From NCBI GenBank assembly GCA_002298925.1, contig DBMM01000072.1:1-6374 (forward strand): a DNA stretch of 6,374 nucleotides, given 5' to 3'. The position numbers were made by a program, and so were the translations under genes. Positions within the stretch are counted from its first letter, which is position 1, and each line of letters starts with the position of its first letter. The notes below the pieces were generated by a model that was not told the DNA's origin, did not search any database, and saw nothing but the letters and a program-made list of their open reading frames with translations. Shown piece after piece: positions 1 to 6,079 of this stretch. The stretch comes from Geobacter sp. UBA698. GTDB taxonomy: Bacteria > Desulfobacterota > Desulfuromonadia > Geobacterales > Pseudopelobacteraceae.

Positions 1-669
1 GGCCATAGTTACGGCCGCTGGTTCAACGGCAGAAGCGACTTCGACATCTTCCGTGACGACTTCGTAGTGCTGGAACTGATGCACCTGCGACCCAAGCCGG
101 AACTGTTCAAGGTGGTCACCCTACAGGTGATCAACGCCATCACCCACGACATGTACCTTTCACCCAGGAATGTGAGGAAACTGAACGTGTTCGACGAGGT
201 CTGGCAGTTCATGCGCGAGGGGGTGCAGCTCAAGGAATCCATCGAGGCCGCCTACCGCATGTCCAGGAAGCACAACGCCTCCATCGCGATAGTAACCCAG
301 TCGATCCTCGATCTGAAGCTGTTCGGCAGCGTCGGCGACGTGATCCGGGCCAGCTCGGCCTTCAAGATCTTCCTGGAGGCGCCGGACTATCCCAAGGGGC
401 GCCAGGAGGGACTGATCGATTACGACGATTTCACCATGAAGCTTTTGACCTCTCTCAAGTCGATGCGACCCAAATATTCCGAGCTGTTCATCGACGCTCC
501 CTTTGGCAGAGGCGTGGCCAGGCTCGCGGTAGATCCCTATTCCTACTACCTCTACACCTCCTCGGGAGATGAGGTGGCCGAGATCGAGAATCTGGTTGAC
601 GGAGGATTGAACTATGACGCGGCGATCCGCGAAATGGTCAGGAAGTATCGCTCCAATCCTGGCAATTAG
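1..669 (+). CDS. traC: TraC, F-type T4SS ATPase (VirB4 family), 3' part only
   Basis: This is the C-terminal 222 residues of the cytoplasmic/inner-membrane ATPase that energises conjugative pilus assembly and secretion. The frame is open from base 1, so the start lies upstream. F TraC is about 875 residues, so roughly a quarter is present and the Walker A region is missing. Visible motifs: YGRWFNG (window residues 4-10), typical of the TraC family; a Walker B-type strand LNVFDEVW (61-68) with the acidic pair D65-E66; and IVTQSI (97-102), matching the conserved TQ motif of VirB4-like ATPases. The C-terminal segment with FGRGVARLAVDPYSYYLYTS (168-187) also fits TraC. The gene ends at TAG 667-669, and its last 56 bases also encode the TraN signal peptide. 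The family call rests on motifs and on the traN, traW and traU neighbours; I am very sure of it. Confidence 0.95.
   Translation, partial: GHSYGRWFNGRSDFDIFRDDFVVLELMHLRPKPELFKVVTLQVINAITHDMYLSPRNVRKLNVFDEVWQFMREGVQLKESIEAAYRMSRKHNASIAIVTQSILDLKLFGSVGDVIRASSAFKIFLEAPDYPKGRQEGLIDYDDFTMKLLTSLKSMRPKYSELFIDAPFGRGVARLAVDPYSYYLYTSSGDEVAEIENLVDGGLNYDAAIREMVRKYRSNPGN
601..605 (+). promoter_or_regulatory. Shine-Dalgarno for traN, inside traC
   Basis: GGAGG eight bases before ATG 614. It lies within the traC coding sequence and decides the traN start, which yields a complete signal peptide. Confidence 0.8.
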
Positions 670-3106
670 TCTGATGCTGCCGTTCAGGGTCGGGGCGGGC
701 CAGGCCGAAACCGCGGGCACTAAGGCCGCGAATCAGGCCCTTGGGGTGTATGGCTCAGCCTCTGGAATCAGGGACAACGCCTATACACCGCTTACATCGA
801 ATGCTACCCACATGAAGAACATTGATGGTTCAAAATCCTTTACCGGCCAGATTCAGTGCCCCTCGTCAAAGGAATTCCTGACCGTCCTGCTTACTCCTCA
901 GACAGGAGGCGATGTGAGCGTGATCGTGGGAGAAGATCTGAATTTCGACGGTAACGTGGAATACAGCTACAGCGTTCCCTTTCCGGTTTCCGGGGTATGC
1001 GCCAACGGCATCATTGCTTGCAATCCCGGAACCTGGAACAACTGCGCGGGGTACAAGTGGGTAGCGAACAGTGCCGGTCAGGCGAGTCTGGTCAACGTTT
1101 CCATCAGCGATTTGGGGGGCTGTTACTGCATTAATGATAGCTGCGGCACAAATTTGTTCATGACGCAGACCTCACAGGTCCTGGGTACGGTCGGGGGCGG
1201 GGTGGCCGGCGCTATCCAGGGTATCTCTCCCAAGTACACGGTCACCGAGACCAGCATTTCCGGAACTTCCATCAGCTATCACGGCCAGAACACCGGCGGC
1301 TGCTCTTCGGTTGCCGCTTCCCAGAGTCTTCCCACGAATTACTACAGCAACGGTTCTCTATTGTCCGGTGACGCTGAGGCGGTGGCTCAGACACAGTCCT
1401 CCAATCCCACCAGCTACTATTCTCTGCTGAATACATCCTATGCGAACAGCGCCAATTCGTCTCAGTCCGCCTCCTGCGCCATCGACCGGCTGGGATCGGT
1501 TGTCACCAGTATAAAGAAATTCAGCCAGGCTCCAACGGCCGCTCAACTCTGCACCGACCACTACATTTACATGCGGATTCACAAGATTGATGACCTGAAT
1601 TATCAGCTCCAATATCTCGATACCTCGCCAAGCGGCAGCCATCACTGGAACTGTGGCGGCGCTTTTTCCGGAGAGGCTCCCATAGGCACCGACAATTGGC
1701 ACGATGTGACCAAGGTATCTTTTTCTCCCCAGAACGGAACGAACTATCAGCTTACCACCGCCCTGTTCAGCATGCAGAACATCCAGTGGCCGGGCTGCAA
1801 CAGCGGGTCAGCCACGGTCAACGGCCCGCTGAACGGATTCGATACCACTGTCTATACCGGTATTGTCTGCCCGGCGAGCGGTGCCCAGTATCCGACATTC
1901 AACTGGAGTTATGACTTCGAATGGACCCAGGACACCTATGTGGAAAACATAAGCGACGGCTGCTCCGCTCTGGAGCAGGACCAGAATTGTTTTCTCCAGC
2001 AGGAAACGGTCGATGGCGTTATGACCTGGAACAACTACATGCCCACCGGGATTACTCCACTCCCTTCCTGCCGGACCTTCAGCGGGGCGGTCAGCAGTTT
2101 CACGGAGTGCCGCAATTGGTGGAAAAAAAGGCGGGTCTACACGTGCGAGAGCAACACAACCTGGGACTTCTCGGATGCCAGGAAAAGGACTGATAGTGTG
2201 GTGAACACCACGACGGACAACACTACGTCCATGGCGTACCAGGACCTGAGAAAGGACACCGTTGGCAGTTGGATAGTGGACAACCGAACTGCCAACCTTG
2301 GAAATCGAACTGACTACTCGGCTCCGATCCTGGCCTGCAAAACGAAAAAGCCTTCACGCAAGACCGATGCGGTCCTGTCCGGTAACGCCACCCAATACCT
2401 CTCCGATCCTTCCTGTTGGGATTTTTACTACAAGCGATGCGACGCGAACGCAGTCTGCCCGGTCGATGCAGCTTCAGGCGAACAAATCGTAATCAACTGC
2501 CAGAAGATCAACGAATTCGCCGAGGCGGCCACGATCATGAACGTGCTGGAAAATGCAAACCAGGACATGACCTGCTCCAATGGCAACGTGGACACCAACA
2601 GCGGCCAGTGCCTGGGGCAGATTTTCTTCTTCAACGGGGCTTCCGGGAGCTGCAAGGAGCCGGGAGTCGATACCAGTTTCTTCCAGTGCTGCACCACCGA
2701 TCCGGGATCGTTCCTGTTTGTCGAGGCGGCTTGCGGTTCCGGCGACCGGCAGACGTCAGAGGCCATGTACGCCAAGCGGAGCCATTTCGTGGGAACCCAT
2801 TGTATCGACGAATGGCCCTTGATCGGTTGTGTCCAGACCGCCCAGATTCACTGTGTGTTCCAGTCGAAACTGGGGCGGATCATCCAGGAGCAGGGAAGAC
2901 CGCAACTTTCGACTGCCATCCACTCATGGGGTACGGCCGATTCGCCGAACTGCCGGGGCTTTACGCCGGAAGAGTTTCAGTCGCTAGATTTTAGCAAAAT
3001 GGACCTCTCCGAATACTTCTCGGACATCAAAACCAAGTCAGATGCTGCCATTCAACAGGATATGAAAACCAATGCCCAGAACTATTACAACAATACTGGC
3101 CATTAG
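614..3106 (+). CDS. traN: TraN, cysteine-rich outer-membrane mating-pair stabilisation protein
   Basis: The 830-residue product matches long-form TraN, the outer-membrane protein that stabilises donor-recipient contact. Residues 1-31 look like a Sec signal peptide: basic start MTRR, hydrophobic core around ILAISL (18-23... region), and a probable cut after AGQA. The mature part has 33 cysteines, including a GGCYCINDSCG cluster (168-178), CC at 692-693 and C780. The C-terminal block with RIIQEQGRPQL (755-765), SPNCRGFTPEE (777-787) and LDFSKMDLSEYF (791-802) is characteristic of TraN. The N-terminal half has a DxNxDG loop (D108-G113) and a Ser/Gln/Asn-rich linker (about 233-286). F TraN is about 600 residues; the extra length resembles the TraN of IncA/C, SXT and IncH elements (from memory). 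The ATG at 614 is chosen because GGAGG at 601-605 precedes it and it gives a full signal peptide; Met21 (674) would lose that. It overlaps traC by 56 bases and traW by 35. Its place directly after traC is unusual. Confidence 0.93.
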   Translation: MTRRSAKWSGSIAPILAISLMLPFRVGAGQAETAGTKAANQALGVYGSASGIRDNAYTPLTSNATHMKNIDGSKSFTGQIQCPSSKEFLTVLLTPQTGGDVSVIVGEDLNFDGNVEYSYSVPFPVSGVCANGIIACNPGTWNNCAGYKWVANSAGQASLVNVSISDLGGCYCINDSCGTNLFMTQTSQVLGTVGGGVAGAIQGISPKYTVTETSISGTSISYHGQNTGGCSSVAASQSLPTNYYSNGSLLSGDAEAVAQTQSSNPTSYYSLLNTSYANSANSSQSASCAIDRLGSVVTSIKKFSQAPTAAQLCTDHYIYMRIHKIDDLNYQLQYLDTSPSGSHHWNCGGAFSGEAPIGTDNWHDVTKVSFSPQNGTNYQLTTALFSMQNIQWPGCNSGSATVNGPLNGFDTTVYTGIVCPASGAQYPTFNWSYDFEWTQDTYVENISDGCSALEQDQNCFLQQETVDGVMTWNNYMPTGITPLPSCRTFSGAVSSFTECRNWWKKRRVYTCESNTTWDFSDARKRTDSVVNTTTDNTTSMAYQDLRKDTVGSWIVDNRTANLGNRTDYSAPILACKTKKPSRKTDAVLSGNATQYLSDPSCWDFYYKRCDANAVCPVDAASGEQIVINCQKINEFAEAATIMNVLENANQDMTCSNGNVDTNSGQCLGQIFFFNGASGSCKEPGVDTSFFQCCTTDPGSFLFVEAACGSGDRQTSEAMYAKRSHFVGTHCIDEWPLIGCVQTAQIHCVFQSKLGRIIQEQGRPQLSTAIHSWGTADSPNCRGFTPEEFQSLDFSKMDLSEYFSDIKTKSDAAIQQDMKTNAQNYYNNTGH
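654..673 (+). repeat. Junction repeat copy 1 (traC end / traN signal peptide)
   Basis: This 20-base stretch matches 3091-3110 at 17 of 20 positions. The traC stop TAG is at offset 13 within it. In the traN frame it encodes the ILAISL signal-peptide core, and the three differences from copy 2 are all synonymous third positions in that frame. It could be chance similarity of two hydrophobic signal peptides. Confidence 0.6.
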
Positions 3107-3695
3107 CCTGGCCGCGCTGGTCAAGTTCTCAGTGCCAGCGGGGGGCAAGGATTTGGGTACCTACGGCGCCGTCTATCCGATAGCAGAGCCGGACGCGCTT
3201 CATGAACTGAAAGCAAAAGCGGCAAAGGTTGACTGGGCGAAGATGTACAGCCGCGACAGGATGGCCGGAAAGATCAGGGAGTATCGCCCCAAGGATCTTC
3301 GAAAACTCCCTGTTGCCAGGCATGACCGGGCGTTCCTGGTTGATATGACATACACGCTGGATCGGGACATTCCCGACGGCAAGGGGGGAATCCTCTATCA
3401 AAAAGGCGATACCTTCAACCCGCTCGACTACATCGGCTTTAACCGAGCGCTGGTGATAATCGACGGGAGTGACCGGAGGCAGGTTGAGTGGTTTCAGAGA
3501 TCACCCTGGCGCAAAGATATGAATGCGATGCTGCTCTTGACCGGGGGGAGTTGGTACAAAACCGGGGAGAGTCTGAAGAGGCCGGTTTTCTATGCCGACA
3601 GGCTCATGGTTACCCGCCTGAAACTCCAGGCCGTGCCTTCGGTGGCGGTGCGGACAGGCCGGTTCATGGAGGTCCGGGAATATGCGATCCGTTAA
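3072..3695 (+). CDS. traW: TraW, periplasmic F-type pilus assembly protein
   Basis: At 207 residues it is close to F TraW (about 210). TraW is a periplasmic protein needed for F-pilus assembly and works with TrbC and TraU. Residues 1-25 form a signal peptide with ILAISLAALV as the core. The mature protein begins with KDLGTYGAVYPIAEPD (26-41), the typical TraW N-terminus, in which LG.YG.VYPI.EPD is diagnostic. The C-terminal half contains LVIIDGSDRRQVEW (127-140) and QAVPSVAVRTG (186-196), which fit the strand and cis-proline segments of a thioredoxin-like fold, but the protein has no cysteine at all and cannot be a redox enzyme. The start at 3072 lies inside traN (35-base overlap). The best Shine-Dalgarno is a modest AGGA at 3057-3060, eleven bases upstream, so reinitiation after traN may contribute. 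Its stop lies inside traU. Confidence 0.93.
   Translation: MPRTITTILAISLAALVKFSVPAGGKDLGTYGAVYPIAEPDALHELKAKAAKVDWAKMYSRDRMAGKIREYRPKDLRKLPVARHDRAFLVDMTYTLDRDIPDGKGGILYQKGDTFNPLDYIGFNRALVIIDGSDRRQVEWFQRSPWRKDMNAMLLLTGGSWYKTGESLKRPVFYADRLMVTRLKLQAVPSVAVRTGRFMEVREYAIR
3091..3110 (+). repeat. Junction repeat copy 2 (traN end / traW signal peptide)
   Basis: Second copy of the 654-673 sequence. It places the traN stop TAG (3104-3106) at the same offset as the traC stop in copy 1 and encodes ILAISL in the traW frame. The two upstream genes consequently end similarly (SNPGN in TraC, NNTGH in TraN). The matching register at two successive gene junctions is the reason for listing it. Confidence 0.6.
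3668..3672 (+). promoter_or_regulatory. Shine-Dalgarno for traU, inside traW
   Basis: GGAGG nine bases before ATG 3682, within the 3' end of traW. It supports the 14-base overlapping start. Confidence 0.8.
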
Positions 3696-4707
3696 ATACA
3701 CCACTCTGACAGTCCTGCTGGTGCTTGTCCTGTCTCCCGGAAACGCTTTTGCCGTCTGCAAGGGATCTTCCCTGAATCCGGTGGACGATGTCTGCTGGGA
3801 GTGTATCTTCCCGATCAAGATCGGCGGAATGACGATCATCGAGGGAGACAGCAAGAACGGCGAGGCGCCGTCCAGCGCCGACGCTTCCGTCTGTGTCTGT
3901 CCCATACCGGTCATGCCCTATGTCAGGTACGGGATCACCGCTTCCCTTTGGGAGCCGGCCAGGATGATCGAGACGGTGAAAGACCCCTATTGTTTCCCGG
4001 CCATCGGCAGTTCGGTTGGAGGAAGCGGCGCCAAGGGTTTTCTGCGCGGCACCCACTCCCATGTCCAGGGGAAAGGGGGCGAGGCCCAGGACGCGTCGGT
4101 GTTCGCTCAGGCCCACTGGTGGATCATGCCGTTCTGGTCGGTGATGGAGGCTTTGATCGATTACGAGTGCCTGGAAGTGGCCGGCGTGGATGTCGGGTAC
4201 ATCACCGAGGTCGATCCCTACTGGCAGGACGATGAGATGACGGCGATCTTCCAGCCGGAAGCCTTGCTCTTCGCCAATCCGGTGGCGCAACTGGCCTGCA
4301 TGGCCGACGCGGTTGCTTCCCAGTATCTTCCCCTCTCGCCGCTCTTCTGGTGCATGGGGAGCTGGGGTTCGGCCTATCCCCTGACTGGGCATATCAATGA
4401 CAACGATTACGTGCAGGGAAATGCCGCGGTTGCGGGACGGCTGATCTACAAGCTTGGCCGCGAGGGTGTGATCTGCGATCCGGGCGTCTGGTATTGCTTC
4501 TGCGTGCCGACTCCCATCTGGGTGAAGCACAACTACCGCATTCAGATTGCCCGGCCGACGGGCGACTTCATGTGCCATCCACTGGGGAGATCGGGGATGG
4601 TCTGGGAGTATTTGAAGAATCCGCCGTACGCCGGGGAAAAGGGCACGGAGGGGAACTTTCTCTGGATTATTACCAGAAAGCGGGATTGCTGCATGTCGGG
4701 AGATTGA
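3682..4707 (+). CDS. traU: TraU, periplasmic F-type transfer and pilus assembly protein
   Basis: The 341-residue product is close to F TraU (about 330), a periplasmic protein required for efficient DNA transfer and partly for pilus production. Residues 1-24 are a clear signal peptide (MRSVKYTT, hydrophobic VLLVLVL, cut after AFA). Family features: CKGSSLNPVDDVCWECIFPI (26-45), CVCP (71-74), HWWIMPFWSVMEAL (145-158), SPLFWCMGSWGS (219-230), WYCFCVPTPIWVKHNYR (270-286), and a C-terminal CC pair (336-337). There are 15 cysteines after the signal peptide, so several disulfides are likely and help from a periplasmic thiol isomerase would be expected. The ATG at 3682 is supported by GGAGG at 3668-3672. 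It overlaps traW by 14 bases, and trbC begins one base after its stop. No truncation or frameshift is seen. Confidence 0.96.
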   Translation: MRSVKYTTLTVLLVLVLSPGNAFAVCKGSSLNPVDDVCWECIFPIKIGGMTIIEGDSKNGEAPSSADASVCVCPIPVMPYVRYGITASLWEPARMIETVKDPYCFPAIGSSVGGSGAKGFLRGTHSHVQGKGGEAQDASVFAQAHWWIMPFWSVMEALIDYECLEVAGVDVGYITEVDPYWQDDEMTAIFQPEALLFANPVAQLACMADAVASQYLPLSPLFWCMGSWGSAYPLTGHINDNDYVQGNAAVAGRLIYKLGREGVICDPGVWYCFCVPTPIWVKHNYRIQIARPTGDFMCHPLGRSGMVWEYLKNPPYAGEKGTEGNFLWIITRKRDCCMSGD

Positions 4708-4708
4708 A

Positions 4709-5737
4709 ATGAGGAAACAGGTGATGAGTCATATGACGTTTTTGATAGTAGGGGTATTGATTTTCTCGACCCAAGGTTCCCGGGCTGCTGAAACGGTCTT
4801 TGTCGATACTCCAGATCTCTGCTCGAAGATGGAGAAGACAGAGGGCAACAGAGTTTACCTGCTCTCGAAGGGAGACTGTCCCAGAACTCAGGGCAAGGTG
4901 GCGGTGCCCGCTGAAGAAAAGACCAGTGAACTTGAGATTTACGTTAACGGTGAGTTCTGGAAAAACCAGGCAGTTTCCCGGTTCAGCATTGATAGCCTCA
5001 GTGAGGTGAACAAGCGTGGAGATACACTCTCCAGGACCATAGCAATCCCTGAAAACCCATTCAAGGCGGAAGGAGCAAAAAGGGCGAAGGTGACCGACGA
5101 CTTCTTCAGGTCCGGTGAGTTTCAGAGGAGACTGACAGCGGAACAGGAGCGCCTCAAGCGGGAGATCTTCGGTAGCAAGATCCAGGAGTACTACCAAGGC
5201 TCGCCGGAGGCTGCCGCGGCAATGGCTGGTGAGTTACCAACGAACGAGCGGCTCTACATCTTCATTTCCTCCTCCATGTCGGGGAATACTCTCAGGAACT
5301 ACGTCCGGGACGTGGCCAGGCTCAGGGATCCGAACGTGAAGCTGGTCATGCGCGGGCTGGTCGGCGGGGTGAAATACATCAAGCCGACCATTCGCTTCGT
5401 GAGTGGCATCCTCCTCAAGGACCCGGCCTGCGATCCGGAAAAGTCACGCTGCGAGCAGTACGCTGCAGGGGTGAATGTCGATCCGCTCCTCTTCAGGCGT
5501 TACGGCATCGAGCATGTCCCGGCTGTCGTTTATGCCCGAAACCTGAGTCTGCTCGACCCGGGTATGAGCGAGGGGGTGGGGAAGAACGCGACTGTGGGTG
5601 ATTCTTGCGTGATCCATGGTGATGTGTCGTTGAGCTATGCCCTGGAGAGGTTCCGGAGCGAGACGAACAGCCAGGCTCTTGAGCCCATGATCCGGATTTT
5701 GAATGCTGGGTTCTATGAAGGCGGGAAATCCGAGTAG
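4709..5737 (+). CDS. trbC: TrbC, F-type pilus assembly protein with long N-terminal extension
   Basis: The 342-residue exported protein has a C-terminal F-type TrbC domain (about 180-335). TrbC is periplasmic and acts with TraW in pilus assembly. Residues 1-26 look like a signal peptide (FLIVGVLIFS core, cut near SRA/AET). The domain shows YIFISSSMSGNTLRNYV (183-199), KLVMRGLVGGVKYI (211-224), VDPLLFRRYGIEHVPAVVYA (257-276) and DVSLSYALERF (305-315). This is a thioredoxin-like pattern with a cis-proline-type HVPAV, but SSSM stands where a CxxC would be, so redox activity is not expected. F TrbC is about 212 residues. The extra part (about 27-175) contains C38 and C57 and a charged stretch near 120-160 that I do not recognise. 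It is also lower in GC than the conserved domain. The ATG at 4709 has GGGAG at 4698-4702 six bases upstream. This is not the unrelated RP4 TrbC pilin. Confidence 0.88.
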   Translation: MRKQVMSHMTFLIVGVLIFSTQGSRAAETVFVDTPDLCSKMEKTEGNRVYLLSKGDCPRTQGKVAVPAEEKTSELEIYVNGEFWKNQAVSRFSIDSLSEVNKRGDTLSRTIAIPENPFKAEGAKRAKVTDDFFRSGEFQRRLTAEQERLKREIFGSKIQEYYQGSPEAAAAMAGELPTNERLYIFISSSMSGNTLRNYVRDVARLRDPNVKLVMRGLVGGVKYIKPTIRFVSGILLKDPACDPEKSRCEQYAAGVNVDPLLFRRYGIEHVPAVVYARNLSLLDPGMSEGVGKNATVGDSCVIHGDVSLSYALERFRSETNSQALEPMIRILNAGFYEGGKSE

Positions 5738-5738
5738 A

Positions 5739-5759
5739 GAGTCGAAGAGTCATGGAGTC
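5739..5759 (+). repeat. Three GAGTC units at 8-base spacing in the trbC-trbI gap
   Basis: GAGTC occurs at 5739, 5747 and 5755, exactly eight bases apart, in the only real intergenic gap (5738-5776). A related GAGTA sits at 5732 over the trbC stop. It may be a small slippage product. GAGTC also fits the GANTC methylation target used by CcrM-type enzymes, but nothing here shows such regulation. No promoter or hairpin was seen in this gap. Confidence 0.5.
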
Positions 5760-5766
5760 GGGAAGA

Positions 5767-5771
5767 GGAGG
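5767..5771 (+). promoter_or_regulatory. Shine-Dalgarno for trbI (GTG start)
   Basis: GGAGG, part of a longer AGAGGAGG run, five bases before GTG 5777. It selects GTG over the out-of-frame ATG at 5752. Confidence 0.8.
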
Positions 5772-5776
5772 TTGTC

Positions 5777-6079
5777 GTGAACGAAAATCAGACACGCGAC
5801 TGGTGGATGTTCGTCAAGGCCTCGCTGGTAAACGCGGTGATCACGATCGGCTTACTGGCTGCGTACGATTGCTATTTCGTCCAGAAAATCGTTGCCCTGG
5901 ACGTGAAGGGGTACATCGCCGAGCAGCGCGACCTCTATCTGGCCGGCAAGATCAATGACGCTCAACTCAAGGAGAGCTTCGACCGGCTGGAGCGAGTAAA
6001 TGACAAGGTTCCCAGGAACAGGATCATCATCTTGGGGGACGTTCTGGTGAGGAAGAATGTGGAAGAGATCAAGCCGTAA
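5777..6079 (+). CDS. trbI: TrbI, small inner-membrane F-type pilus assembly protein
   Basis: The 100-residue product resembles F TrbI (about 128 residues), a small inner-membrane protein affecting pilus extension and retraction. It has a short cytoplasmic start with WWMF (9-12), one transmembrane helix (about 13-35), then a periplasmic part with IVALDVKGYIAEQRDLY, a charged, coiled-coil-like region (about 42-80) and a terminal RIIILGDVLVRKNVEEI. The match to the F-type TrbI pattern (IVTFDxKGTxDxFxxQ..., ending ...VILVxxAVV) is recalled, not aligned, so confidence is below that for traU. The GTG start at 5777 is chosen for the strong GGAGG at 5767-5771, five bases upstream. In F, trbI lies between traC and traW; here it follows trbC after a 39-base gap. 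Its last 23 bases overlap the signal peptidase gene. Confidence 0.8.
   Translation: MNENQTRDWWMFVKASLVNAVITIGLLAAYDCYFVQKIVALDVKGYIAEQRDLYLAGKINDAQLKESFDRLERVNDKVPRNRIIILGDVLVRKNVEEIKP
6049..6053 (+). promoter_or_regulatory. Shine-Dalgarno for the signal peptidase, inside trbI
   Basis: GAGGA just before ATG 6057, with tight three-base spacing, inside the trbI 3' end. An in-frame TGA at 6048-6050 rules out any earlier start, so this site fixes the peptidase N-terminus. Confidence 0.6.

Noticed and set aside
674..676. ATG at 674 as an alternative traN start
   Set aside because: It would avoid overlapping traC but removes the signal peptide and lacks the Shine-Dalgarno found before 614.
160..720. 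186-codon open frame on the minus strand across traC and the traN start
   Set aside because: It is antisense to the conserved TraC C-terminus with its Walker B motif, and no plausible ribosome site or family motif was seen.
2416..2994. 192-codon plus-strand frame inside traN
   Set aside because: It is out of frame with the most conserved, cysteine-rich part of TraN and is Arg/Gly-rich with no motif; a shadow frame.
3801..4235. 144-codon plus-strand frame inside traU
   Set aside because: Arg/Gly-rich alternative frame of conserved traU sequence with no recognisable domain.
3664..4578. 304-codon open frame on the minus strand across traU
   Set aside because: It lies antisense to a confidently identified traU. 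Its composition (many His, Arg, Gly, Pro) is typical of an antisense shadow in GC-rich DNA, and it shows no recognisable domain.
5261..5300. TrbC as a periplasmic thiol-disulfide oxidoreductase
   Set aside because: The loop after the first strand of the domain reads SSSM, not CxxC, so the thioredoxin-like appearance is structural only.
5738..5776. Possible promoter or terminator in the trbC-trbI gap
   Set aside because: Only 39 bases, with no -10/-35-like pair, no GC hairpin and no T-run; it holds the GAGTC units and the trbI ribosome site.
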